A stretch of 64,000 nt of DNA from Cladorhizidae sp. MBARI D1340-BT2 (taxonomy: Eukaryota; Porifera; Demospongiae; Poecilosclerida; Cladorhizidae), in the NCBI GenBank assembly GCA_028752905.1, contig JAQNBH010000015.1, forward strand, positions 11,231,622 to 11,295,621. The letters are read 5' to 3'. Of this stretch, positions 1 through 64,000 are shown piece by piece. The notes under the pieces are model-generated. The model was not told the DNA's origin. It did not search any database and saw only the letters and a program-made list of their open reading frames with translations. The translations under genes were made by a program, and so were the position numbers. Positions within the stretch are counted from its first letter, which is position 1, and the number at the start of each line of letters is the position of its first letter.

Positions 1-848
1 CTATAGGGCTAGGGACCATCTCATTAGCCTGCCATTGTGATTGATGTCTTTCATCCTGTCCAAATACACCAGACAGCAGTGATCAGTCTGGCTGCACGGC
101 CACTAACTACACACTGTAATAAAAGCATGGCAACCACAAGCTGCATACAATTCACTCACGAAATACAAAATATAAAATATTAGCAGGTCAATCATCTCAC
201 CAGCACATTGTAAATTCCTCCAGTAGATTAATGGCTCCAAGCTTTCTTCTACCAACCTGCTCAAAGGTTGCAAACTGCCAAAATCTCAGAGAGATCTATG
301 GCTTCTGACCATGACTGCCTCTTGTCACAGATAACCAACAGGGGCAGCCTCTAGAGAGTATGGCTTCAGAGCATTACCTCAGTTCTTAGAGTTTGTTCAG
401 CGACAACGTTTCTTGCGCACTCTGCAACTTTATGTTCTCAACGTATAACCTTCTGGCATTTCACTTCAGGGAAGACTGTCTTGGGGGAATGACTACACAC
501 ACACACATCCACCCCCACCACCATCAGATGTCCATTGCTTCCATCCGCTAATAACTTCACACAACATGCGTATTGGATAGCCATATAACTGTAGAGCATT
601 TCCTTTGTTTTTATTTATTTTTGAATGATTAGTGCATCTTTCACATCTTTCAAACATAAATTCACGAATAAAGTACCTGAGAGATGATTTCCATGGAATC
701 CACCTGCTCCCCCCAACTAAATTTTGATCCAGTTCTCAAAATGTTCTGCTGGCCATCAGAGGCAGCCTCTAGAGAGTATGGCAAAGGTTGGTTGAGACTG
801 ATGGTGTCATGAGCAGTAATCTCAGCAGCAAGAGTGCATTGGCTATTG
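1..848. other. Intergenic sequence before the first array
   Basis: I see no gene here. Two repeats stand out. Positions 68-129 recur as a nearly exact inverted copy at 9772-9833 inside RAB4 intron 4. A 22-bp direct repeat (GGCAGCCTCTAGAGAGTATG plus GC) occurs near 344 and again near 760. The rest is unremarkable, moderately AT-rich sequence. Confidence 0.6.
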
Positions 849-3800
849 AACAGAGAGAAGCATGAAGTTGATGTTTAGGTAGAGGGCATGGTCACAGGAC
901 AGAGAGAGGCATGTGGTTGATGTTCAGGTAGAGGGCATAGTCACAAGACAGAGAGAGGCATGAGGTTGATGTTCAGGTAGAGGGCATAGTCACAGGACAG
1001 AGAGAGGCATGAGGTTGATGTTCAGGCAGAGGGCATAGTCACAGGACAGAGAGAGGCACGAGGTTGATGTTCAGGTAGAGGGCATAGTCACAGGACAGAG
1101 AGAGGCATGAGGTTGATGTTCAGTCAGAGGGCATAGTCACAGGACAGAGAGAGGCATGAGGTTGATGTTTAGGTAGAGGGCATAGTCACAGGACAGAGAG
1201 AGGCATGAGGTTGATGTTCAGGCAGAGGGCATAGTCACAGGACAGAGAGAGGCATGTGGTTGATGTTCAGGCAGAGGGCATAGTCACAGGACAGAGAGAG
1301 GCATGAGGTTGATGTTTAGGTAGAGGGCATAGTCACAGGACAGAGAGAGGCATGAGGTTGATGTTCAGGTAGAGGGCATAGTCACAGGACAGAGAGAGGC
1401 ATGAGGTTGATGTTCAGGCAGAGGGCATAGTCACAGGACAGAGAGAGGCATGAGGTTGATGTTCAGGTAGAGGGCATAGTCACAGGACAGAGAGAGGCAT
1501 GAGGTTGATGTTCAGGCAGAGGGCATAGTCACAGGACAGAGAGAGGCATGAGGTTGATGTTCAGGTAGAGGGCATAGTCACAGGACAGAGAGAGGCATGA
1601 GGTTGATGTTTAGGTAGAGGGCAGGGTCACAGGACAGAGAGAGGCATGAGGTTGATGTTCAGGTAGAGGGCAGGGTCACAGGACAGAGAGAGGCATGAGG
1701 TTGATGTTCAGGTAGAGGGCATAGTCACAGGACAGAGAGAGGCATGAGGTTGATGTTCAGTCAGAGGGCATAGTCACAGGACAGAGAGAGGCATGAGGTT
1801 GATGTTCAGGCAGAGGGCATAGTCACAGGACAGAGAGAGGCATGAGGTTGATGTTCAGGCAGAGGGCATAGTCACAGGACAGAGAGAGGCATGAGGTTGA
1901 TGTTCAGGTAGAGGGCATGGTCACAGGACAGAGAGAGGCGAGGTTGATGTTCAGGTAGAGGGCACGGTCACAGGACAGAGAGAGGCATGAGGTTGATGTT
2001 CAGGTAGAGGGCATAGTCACAGGACAGAGAGAAGCATGAGGTTGATGTTTAGGTAGAGGGCAGGGTCACAGGACAGAGAGAGGCATGAGGTTGATGTTCA
2101 GGTAGAGGGCAGGGTCACAGGACAGAGAGAGGCATGAGGTTGATGTTCAGGTAGAGGGCATAGTCACAGGACAGAGAGAGGCATGAGGTTGATGTTCAGT
2201 CAGAGGGCATAGTCACAGGACAGAGAGAGGCATGAGGTTGATGTTCAGGCAGAGGGCATAGTCACAGGACAGAGAGAGGCATGAGGTTGATGTTCAGGCA
2301 GAGGGCATAGTCACAGGACAGAGAGAGGCATGAGGTTGATGTTCAGGTAGAGGGCATGGTCACAGGACAGAGAGAGGCGAGGTTGATGTTCAGGTAGAGG
2401 GCATGGTCACAGGACAGAGAGAGGCATGTGGTTGATGTTCAGTCAGAGGGCATGGTCACAGGACAGAGAGAGGCATGAGGTTGATGTTCAGGTAGAGGGC
2501 ATAGTCACAGGACAGAGAGAGGCATGAGGTTGATGTTCAGGTAGAGGGCATAGTCACAGGACAGAGAGAGGCATGAGGTTGATGTTCAGGTAGAGGGCAT
2601 AGTCACAGGACAGAGAGAGGCATGAGGTTGATGTTCAGGTAGAGGGCATAGTCACAGGACAGAGAGGCATGAGGTTAATGTTTAGGTAGAGGGCATGGTC
2701 ACAGGACAGAGAGAGATGTTCAGGTAGAGGGCATGGTCACAGGACAGAGAGAGGCATGAGGTTGATGTTCAGGCAGAGGGCATAGTCACAGGACAGAGAG
2801 AGGCATGAGGTTGATGTTCAGGTAGAGGGCATGGTCACAGGACAGAGAGAGGCGAGGTTGATGTTCAGGTAGAGGGCATGGTCACAGGACAGAGAGAGGC
2901 ATGAGGTTGATGTTAAGGCAGAGGGCATAGTCACAGGACAGAGAGAGGCATGAGGTTGATGTTCAGGCAGAGGGCATAGTCACAGGACAGAGAGAGGCAT
3001 GAGGTTGATGTTCAGGCAGAGGGTATAGTCACAGGACAGAGAGAGATGTTCAGGTAGAGGGCATGGTCACAGGACAGAGAGAGGCATGAGGTTGATGTTC
3101 AGGCAGAGGGCATAGTCACAGGACAGAGAGAGGCATGAGGTTGATGTTCAGGTAGAGGGCATGGTCACAGGACAGAGAGAGGCGAGGTTGATGTTCAGGT
3201 AGAGGGCATGGTCACAGGACAGAGAGAGGCATGAGGTTGATGTTCAGGCAGAGGGCATAGTCACAGGACAGAGAGAGGCATGAGGTTGATGTTCAGGTAG
3301 AGGGCATAGTCACAGGACAGAGAGAGGCATGAGGTTGATGTTCAGGTAGAGGGCATAGTCACAGGACAGAGAGAGGCATGAGGTTGATGTTCAGGTAGAG
3401 GGCATAGTCACAGGACAGAGAGAGGCATGAGGTTGATGTTCAGTCAGAGGGCATAGTCACAGGACAGAGAGAGGCATGAGGTTGATGTTTAGGTAGAGGG
3501 CATAGTCACAGGACAGAGAGAGGCATGAGGTTGATGTTCAGGCAGAGGGCATAGTCACAGGACAGAGAGAGGCATGTGGTTGATGTTCAGGCAGAGGGCA
3601 TAGTCACAGGACAGAGAGAGGCATGAGGTTGATGTTTAGGTAGAGGGCATAGTCACAGGACAGAGAGAGGCATGAGGTTGATGTTCAGGTAGAGGGCATA
3701 GTCACAGGACAGAGAGAGGCATGAGGTTGATGTTCAGGCAGAGGGCATAGTCACAGGACAGAGAGAGGCATGAGGTTGATGTTCAGGTAGAGGGCATAGT

Positions 3801-5490
3801 CACAGGACAGAGAGAGGCATGAGGTTGATGTTCAGGCAGAGGGCATAGTCACAGGACAGAGAGAGGCATGAGGTTGATGTTCAGGTAGAGGGCATAGTCA
3901 CAGGACAGAGAGAGGCATGAGGTTGATGTTCAGGTAGAGGGCATAGTCACAGGACAGAGAGAGGCATGAGGTTGATGTTCAGGTAGAGGGCATAGTCACA
4001 GGACAGAGAGAGGCATGAGGTTGATGTTCAGGTAGAGGGCATAGTCACAGGACAGAGAGGCATGAGGTTAATGTTTAGGTAGAGGGCATGGTCACAGGAC
4101 ACAGAGAGATGTTCAGGTAGAGGGCATGGTCACAGGACAGAGAGAGGCATGAGGTTGATGTTCAGGCAGAGGGCATAGTCACAGGACAGAGAGAGGCATG
4201 AGGTTGATGTTCAGGTAGAGGGCATGGTCACAGGACAGAGAGAGGCGAGGTTGATGTTCAGGTAGAGGGCATGGTCACAGGACAGAGAGAGGCATGAGGT
4301 TGATGTTCAGGCAGAGGGCATAGTCACAGGACAGAGAGAGGCATGAGGTTGATGTTCAGGTAGAGGGCATAGTCACAGGACAGAGAGAGGCATGAGGTTG
4401 ATGTTCAGGTAGAGGGCATAGTCACAGGACAGAGAGAGGCATGAGGTTGATGTTCAGGTAGAGGGCATAGTCACAGGACAGAGAGGCATGAGGTTAATGT
4501 TTAGGTAGAGGGCATGGTCACAGGACAGAGAGAGATGTTCAGGTAGAGGGCATGGTCACAGGACAGAGAGAGGCATGAAGTTGATGTTCAGGCAGAGGGC
4601 ATAGTCACAGGACAGAGAGAGGCATGAGGTTGATGTTCAGGCAGAGGGTATAGTCACAGGACAGAGAGAGATGTTCAGGTAGAGGGCATGGTCACAGGAC
4701 AGAGAGAGGCATGAGGTTGATGTTCAGGCAGAGGGCATAGTCACAGGACAGAGAGAGGCATGAGGTTGATGTTCAGGTAGAGGGCATGGTCACAGGACAG
4801 AGAGAGGCGAGGTTGATGTTCAGGTAGAGGGCATGGTCACAGGACAGAGAGAGGCATGAGGTTGATGTTCAGGCAGAGGGCATAGTCACAGGACAGAGAG
4901 AGGCATGAGGTTGATGTTCAGGTAGAGGGCATAGTCACAGGACAGAGAGAGGCATGAGGTTGATGTTCAGGTAGAGGGCATAGTCACAGGACAGAGAGAG
5001 GCATGAGGTTGATGTTCAGGTAGAGGGCATAGTCACAGGACAGAGAGGCATGAGGTTAATGTTTAGGTAGAGGGCATGGTCACAGGACAGAGAGAGATGT
5101 TCAGGTAGAGGGCATGGTCACAGGACAGAGAGAGGCATGAAGTTGATGTTCAGGCAGAGGGCATAGTCACAGGACAGAGAGAGGCATGAAGTTGATGTTC
5201 AGGCAGAGGGCATAGTCACAGGACAGAGAGAGGCATGAGGTTGATGTTCAGGCAGAGGGCATAGTCACAGAACAGAGAGAGGCATGAGGTTGATGTTCAG
5301 GCAGAGGGCATAGTCACAGGACAGAGAGAGGCATGAGGTTGATGTTTAGGTAGAGGGCATGGTCACAGGACAGCACCTATTCATTGGCCATTGAACAGAG
5401 AGAGGCATGAGGTTGATGTTTAGGTAGAGGGCATGGTCACATGACAGAGAGAGGTATGAGGTTGATGTTTAGGTAGAGGGCAGGGTCACA
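849..5490. repeat. 49-bp minisatellite, about 94 copies
   Basis: The repeated unit is about 49 bp and carries the phrases GAGGTTGATGTTCAGG, AGAGGGCATAGTCACAGG and ACAGAGAGAGGCAT. Units differ at a few fixed sites (GGTAGAG, GGCAGAG or AGTCAGAG; CATAGTC, CATGGTC or CAGGGTC). Short forms missing 2 bp (GGCGAGG) or about 20 bp (GAGAGATGTTCAGG) occur in fixed orders. Blocks of several units are therefore themselves duplicated. The unit has stops in all frames and no long open frame. Edge units near 849 and 5400-5490 are the most degenerate, as expected of an array that turns over internally. Confidence 0.95.
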
Positions 5491-6450
5491 GGTCTGTCAG
5501 AGGACAAAAGGAGCTGTGGATTGTGTGTGGATGACCAGTGTTATGTCGGGTGTGATAGAAAGTGAAAGACGTGGGCCAGTTGTCTTGGTTGTTTTGTGAG
5601 AAGTTGAACTGGTTGAAATGAGCACTGCTGACTGAGGCATACTTGAATTTGTAAATGTTGACTCTTACTTTAAATTCATACAACAATTCAGAGTTTGGGA
5701 TAAAAATAATTCCTAGGGACAGAATTTGGATGATCATAAATTATGTCAGAGGAGAATTGTTCTTTCTGATCAATTGTGTGCAGGCAGAGTGGTGGCAATG
5801 GAGAAGGACGGAGTTATTATTTGGAGAGTCGGTAAGGTATCATCCCTCCCAGCCCTATTTATAATGTGCATAGTCCATGCTACTAAAGAACTCTGTTTGA
5901 GAGTTTTGCATCAAAGATGGTATCAATTTTGCATCAAAACTTTAATCTAGTGAGTGAACTGCTAGATAGCCAACAGTATCTCAAGTTGAGCACTATTAGA
6001 GTGGCATCGACTATCTCTTTAGCTCGTTACTTTAAGGCTAATAGTGTTGGGGAATAGAAGGGAATATATATATACACATAACCCACTTCCAAATATGCTC
6101 ACATGCACCATGTGAAATGTGTCACATGCTCCATGTGCACATATGTCACATGCACCATGTGCACATGCAGTATGCACACGATTATTAAAAGAAAAAGTCA
6201 ACCTGGAAACATGATCTTCTCCTCGGCGAGTCACATGCAGTATGCACACGATTATTAAAAGAAAAGCCCGTCTGGAAACATGATATTCTCCAAAAATGAC
6301 TCTGATGGTCTTCCCGTTAATAAAAGGAAGGAAAGAAGAAGAAAAAAGATCGCTCATATGGTAAAGTGTTGAAAGTCAAAGTGGATGACTGTCACAACAT
6401 GGTTCATAATTCATTCAATCAACACACAAAAACTGAAATCAAATTCCCTG
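5491..6450. other. Intergenic region 3' of ADAT3
   Basis: No gene is recognised. A tandem duplication of about 70 bp starts at 6162 and 6232; both copies begin CACATGCAGTATGCACACG and continue with ATTATTAAAAGAAAA. It is preceded by short CACATG / CATGTG inverted motifs at 6090-6170. The ADAT3 3' end must lie here because its stop codon is at 6451-6453, but I see no clear AATAAA on the minus strand. Confidence 0.5.
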
Positions 6451-6607
6451 CTATGTTTGCCTACAAGAAACCCTGAAGACCTCGAAATGGTGGTTTAGCT
6501 CATGCAGCGTATGAATCTTGAAACAGGACCCCAGCCCTCCAGTTTCGCTGTCCTGACGACTGTAAAATACACGTCTTACTCGTGAGTGAAGCAAGGCCAT
6601 AGCACAC
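6451..6607 (-). CDS. ADAT3: ADAT3 exon 7 (C-terminus)
   Basis: It encodes CAMALLHSRVRRVFY through LNHHFEVFR and ends VSCRQT-stop (TAG at 6451-6453). The family continues a few residues further with a variable tail, so the end here looks complete. Confidence 0.95.
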
Positions 6608-9019
6608 CTGCACATATTGTGAGTCAGCACATAAAATATTAACATTTTGTTGCACTAAGCTGATTTATAAAATGTACTCACATGACACAGGGCTCCATGG
6701 TGAGGTACACATCAAAACCAGTGCAAAGGTACTGATTATCTTTCTTCTGCCTCTTTGCTGGTACATGATATTCATCCTCTCTTTCTTCTAAACTCTCTTC
6801 CTGGACAACGGCTTCCATTTTACTTTTGGAAATGTTTGTTGTGTTCCAAGCCCCTCCTCCCTGCCCCATGGCGACATCATCAATGCAGCACATTACTGCA
6901 TGTTGGAGAGGATGGGAGGAAGAGGAGGAAGATTGAGCTACAACTTGGCTACCGATGGGGTCGACAATCACAGCACCAACTGCCTCCTAAGAAAAGAAAG
7001 AAAAGAAATTGAGCATACCTGATGACATAGCCAGCTATCCAACCATATTTAGTGATTTGTGATGCATATGTAGTGTTGCCGTAGTGTTGGATTTTATCCA
7101 AACTGTTTGGATTTTTGACCCTTAAATTTTCTGTTTGGATTTTATCAATAAATGTTTGTATTTTTCATCATTAGAAAATTGTTTGACATTTCATGCATAT
7201 CAGACCATGTGCAGCCTATTTCAAAACCACTCTCTGTGGTATTAGCTGAGTATATATGGTCATTTTGTGGTTTTGCAAAAGCCATTCTAGTTATACCCCA
7301 TGGCAATGCTGATACCGAACGTTTATTCAGCCACATTGGTCTCAACAAAACGAAGCACAGAAACAGACTAGGAATTTCTACATTAAATTCACTTTTAAAA
7401 GTGCAATTCAATGTTCTTAAAAAATGCTATGAATTTAAACCGAACACTGAACTATTAAAGACATGTGTAAATGCTATGAACACACTTTAGTATGTTATTT
7501 CTCATGAAATGGATTTTGTTTGGATTTTTTGTTGCCAATTTTTTTTTTGATAACACAGGCGAGTAATTTGGAAATTACCAAAAAAATTATGGCAACACTA
7601 TATACATATGTACTCGACCATCGATGTGGGTATTTATTTTCTTCACTTCTTTAAATACTCAAGTTTGTATTACGTGGAGATTTATTATTTCCAGGGAAGG
7701 CTCAATGTAGGAGGTGTATATTTATACTGTCTGGAGAAGTAAAAATATATTCAGTCAAATTTTCACTCCGGTACAAAAATGATGCTTTTGCATTTGCCTT
7801 TCTATATAGAACTACTGTAAAAGATGAACACAAGCCAAGTCTCAAAATTAGCCACTTTGCATTGTCCTGGTTACTTCAGGATGGGTGCAATTCAACACTT
7901 GTTTCGTCTCTAACATGGTTTATGGAAAGAACTATATACTTTGAGAGGATTTATATCATGTTAAAAATAAAGCCCTTGGAAAAGTCACTTCATTATCATT
8001 TTATTATCTATATAAGATGATGTGCAGTGGAAAGTTTTGTTATCCATAGCTTAGCTTGAAACAAGCTTAGCCGATTGATCAACCAACCTAGCTATATACA
8101 AAGGATACCCCCCTATCACAAGGAATAGCTATTGGTAGTGGGTCTAGCCCTAGCCCTAGCCCTAGCCCTAGCTCTGGACACAAGATTAATACAAACCTTG
8201 CACTTAGAAGAGTCGCACTCGGACATGGCAACTTTCATAAACTTTTCTATCACAGACACTTCCTCCTCTGAAAATAACTCCCCCCTCAAGCTCAACTCCA
8301 GTCTAGGAAAATGTAAATCGCTTCAAGAAAAAGAAAAGTCTCAATACCTGTTTACCTCTTATCTTCATGAAACTTTGTTGGCCAGTGTGCTCTAGCTCTA
8401 TCATATTGAGACCTTGTGATGGGCTTGTCCTTGGGCACTTGAACATCAGAAAAATCTGACAGCTTTTGCAAATCCTCTACTTTAGTAGTAACCATTCCAC
8501 CTTTGGTACATATTAGTATAAACAAATGTCCACCTGCAATAAGAGAGAAGGAGTGATATCTGAAGGTGGAAAGGAAAAAAAGAAAAAAAGTAGTATTCCC
8601 ACTCCGGGAATTGAACCCGGGCCTTCTGGGTGAAAACCAGAAATCCTAACCACTAGACCAAATGGGACCAACTGAGAAAACACTGCGCGGTACTTCATTT
8701 ATCCCAAATCACTTACCCTCATTTTTCACCCGCTTCAAGTGCTCGAGATTATGCAGAGGGTAGAGTTGGTTAACTTTTCTAAGCAAGACATATATATAAC
8801 ATCAACGCTGTTCTTTTCCTAAATGTATACCTTACTTAATCAATCTAGAAGCATCCTTCTTATCAACAATTTCAGCCATAAGTGCATCAACTGCAGTCAA
8901 AACGTAGCTTTTACTAGTACTCACTTATTAAATCCCAACTTACTAAGCACCATCTGATCACACACTTCGTCCTTTAGAACAGCTGCAACCTTGCATTTCT
9001 GACGAACCGAAGAGGCCAT
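6451..9019 (-). CDS. ADAT3: tRNA-specific adenosine deaminase subunit 3 (seven exons)
   Basis: The product is the non-catalytic partner of ADAT2. The heterodimer converts adenosine 34 of tRNA anticodons to inosine. Minus-strand exons are 9019-8944, 8890-8836, 8778-8717, 8533-8356, 8302-8197, 6986-6682 and 6607-6451, with 312 residues in all and every intron GT...AG with matching phases. Family landmarks are RARAHWPTKFHEDKR in exon 4, GELFSEEE in exon 5, AVGAVIVDP, HPLQHAVM and YLCTGFDVYLTMEPC in exon 6, and CAMALLHSRVRRVFY, LGSCFKIH and LNHHFEVFR in exon 7. The zinc ligands read HAV...PCVMC: the catalytic glutamate of HAE is valine, as in known ADAT3 proteins, so this subunit is inactive on its own. 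The length is somewhat below the human protein. A tRNA-Glu gene sits in intron 3 and a hAT relic in intron 5. The start is the first ATG in frame, 130 bp after the RAB4 stop. Confidence 0.95.
6682..6986 (-). CDS. ADAT3: ADAT3 exon 6 (deaminase core)
   Basis: It holds AVGAVIVDP, the pseudo-catalytic HAV, QGGGAW, and YLCTGFDVYLTMEPC with the first cysteine of PCxxC. It leaves in phase 2 at GTGAGT; the second cysteine starts exon 7. Confidence 0.95.
7071..7600 (+). mobile_element. Internally deleted hAT-family DNA transposon
   Basis: Perfect 10-bp terminal inverted repeats (TAGTGTTGCC at 7071-7080, GGCAACACTA at 7591-7600) bound 530 bp. The plus-strand frame 7152-7490 reads VIPHGNADTERLFSHIG and then KHRNRLGISTLNSLLKVQ. 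This is the signature of the hAT C-terminal dimerisation region (aERlFS...RNRL...LL). The DDE catalytic part is missing, so this is a non-autonomous remnant. Flanks resemble each other (GCATATG and ACATATG) but no exact 8-bp target duplication is left. It lies opposite to ADAT3 in its intron. Confidence 0.75.
8142..8175. repeat. (CCCTAG)n short tandem repeat
   Basis: About five copies of CCCTAG occur here, immediately 3' of ADAT3 exon 5 on the minus strand. It resembles but is not the animal telomere unit (CCCTAA). Confidence 0.85.
8197..8302 (-). CDS. ADAT3: ADAT3 exon 5
   Basis: It encodes LRGELFSEEE followed by a helix (VIEKFMKVAM). The acceptor is CCTAG and the donor the less common GTTTGT. 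A short CCCTAG tandem repeat lies just downstream at 8142-8175. Confidence 0.9.
8356..8533 (-). CDS. ADAT3: ADAT3 exon 4
   Basis: It carries the conserved ITRSQYDRARAHWPTKFHED block that precedes the deaminase domain. It enters in phase 1 after TTGCAG and leaves in phase 2 at GTAAAC. Confidence 0.95.
8575..8589 (-). terminator. RNA polymerase III terminator of the tRNA-Glu gene
   Basis: On the minus strand two T7 runs separated by one C begin 6 nt after the tRNA 3' end. T runs this close to a tRNA gene are standard Pol III stop signals. Confidence 0.85.
8596..8667 (-). tRNA. trnE-TTC: tRNA-Glu (anticodon TTC) in ADAT3 intron 3
   Basis: The 72-nt cloverleaf is complete. The 7-bp acceptor stem TCCCATT/AGTGGGA has one T-G pair. 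The A box is TGGTCTAGTGG. The perfect anticodon stem TCTGG/CCAGA encloses loop TTTTCAC (anticodon at 8634-8632). The T-arm is CCGGG-TTCAATT-CCCGG with B box GGTTCAATTCC, and the discriminator is A. No intron is present. Two runs of seven T follow on the minus strand, as expected for RNA polymerase III. CCA is not encoded. The gene has the same orientation as its host. Confidence 0.97.
8717..8778 (-). CDS. ADAT3: ADAT3 exon 3
   Basis: It encodes KVNQLYPLHNLEHLKRVKNE. The HLKRV segment is shared with the animal family. The acceptor is CTTAG and the donor GTAAGT. Confidence 0.85.
8836..8890 (-). CDS. ADAT3: ADAT3 exon 2
   Basis: It encodes DALMAEIVDKKDASRLI, matching the N-terminal helical region of ADAT3. 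It enters in phase 1, leaves in phase 2, and ends at donor GTAAGG. Confidence 0.8.
8944..9019 (-). CDS. ADAT3: ADAT3 exon 1 (start codon 9017-9019)
   Basis: It encodes 25 residues beginning MASSVRQK and leaves phase 1. The donor GTAAGT at 8943-8938 is chosen over a GTGAGT about 20 bp downstream, because only the former keeps the frame open into exon 2. The intron is 53 nt, very short. Confidence 0.8.
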
Positions 9020-9149
9020 TATTAAAACGATCCTTACCCAAAAATCATCAATACACTTATTCACATTTTATCAAGATTAAGACACACATTGACATTTAAA
9101 AAGGAATACATAATAATTTATAGAATAAGAACATCAACAACATATATCA

Positions 9150-14706
<5,557 letters not shown>

Positions 14707-14960
14707 TTTAAAGCTGTTTCCAGCCCTTAAGTCCAGACAGCACGCGGAGACAACTTCAACTAGGTGCCTCAACTAGCCAACCCAGAAGAATTTTTTTTGC
14801 GGTGTTTTTGTGCGGTCACGTGATGAATTTAATGTTAACGTGGCATTTTTGAATAGAGTTGACTTTCACTTTTGACTGTTTTCAACACCCCTGACTTACT
14901 TCTCAGTTACCGTGTGCTTCGGGTCCTCTTACTCCCTTCTAGAGCCGCATATTTCTCAGC
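14707..14960. promoter_or_regulatory. Divergent promoter between RAB4 and atlastin
   Basis: Only 254 bp separate the two start codons, so both 5' untranslated regions and promoters must lie here. GTCACGTGAT at 14815-14824 contains a CACGTG E-box and matches nine of ten positions of the CLEAR consensus bound by TFEB/MITF factors (known from vertebrates). I see no TATA box. Confidence 0.6.

Positions 14961-64000
<49,040 letters not shown>

Larger units (their letters stand above)
6987..8196. other. ADAT3 intron 5
   Basis: This 1.2-kb intron holds the hAT derivative described separately and, near its 5' end, a short tandem repeat of CCCTAG. The remaining AT-rich sequence shows nothing I can name. 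Confidence 0.6.

Noticed and set aside
7152..7490. Functional hAT-derived host gene
   Set aside because: Only the C-terminal region remains between transposon ends, with no splice sites or promoter evidence.
8145..8172. Internal telomere repeat
   Set aside because: The unit is CCCTAG, not CCCTAA, and has only about five copies.
8891..8924. A 34-nt intron between ADAT3 exons 1 and 2 (donor GTGAGT)
   Set aside because: That donor leaves phase 2 and meets a stop at once in exon 2. The upstream GTAAGT gives a 53-nt intron and an open frame.

Overview
This is a eukaryotic, almost certainly animal, nuclear genome window. Three conserved protein genes with spliced exons (GT...AG introns, all exon phases consistent) and one tRNA gene are placed with confidence. 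The rest is dominated by tandem repeats and small DNA transposons. The species cannot be told from sequence alone. An atlastin gene plus many DNA-transposon relics, microsatellites and poly-G/poly-C runs fits a non-vertebrate animal; a sponge or another early-branching animal is a guess, not a result.

Layout. 1-6450: no recognised gene; a 4.6-kb array of 49-bp units (849-5490). 6451-9019, minus strand: ADAT3, the scaffold subunit of the tRNA adenosine deaminase that makes inosine 34. It has seven exons and 312 residues. A tRNA-Glu(TTC) gene lies in its intron 3 and a deleted hAT transposon in its intron 5. 9150-14706, minus strand: RAB4, an early-endosome recycling GTPase, with six exons, 211 residues and a C-terminal CSC prenylation motif. 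Its stop codon is only 130 bp upstream of the ADAT3 start. 14707-14960: a 254-bp divergent promoter region. 14961-64000, plus strand: atlastin (ATL), the dynamin-like GTPase that fuses ER membranes. Nine exons (14961-59353, 322 codons) give the whole GTPase domain and the start of the middle domain; the transmembrane hairpin and tail lie beyond the window.

The atlastin introns are very large (intron 2 is 17.0 kb) and hold more than fifteen independent minisatellites with units of 22-67 bp. They also hold a 1.35-kb piggyBac-like element with TTAA ends, three copies of a fold-back element with arms of about 300 bp, a terminal-inverted-repeat element of about 660 bp, and a diverged duplication of gene-like sequence. 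Roughly a third of the window is tandem repeat. Nearly all long open frames are products of these arrays and are not genes.

Two places deserve most attention. At 23127-24956 a minus-strand, phase-consistent coding candidate of unknown family lies inside atlastin intron 2, and its own intron (or its coding repeat) is a 24-bp minisatellite. At 48360-48660 a minisatellite has grown from the 3' splice site and first codons of atlastin exon 5, creating a ladder of decoy acceptors in front of the real one.
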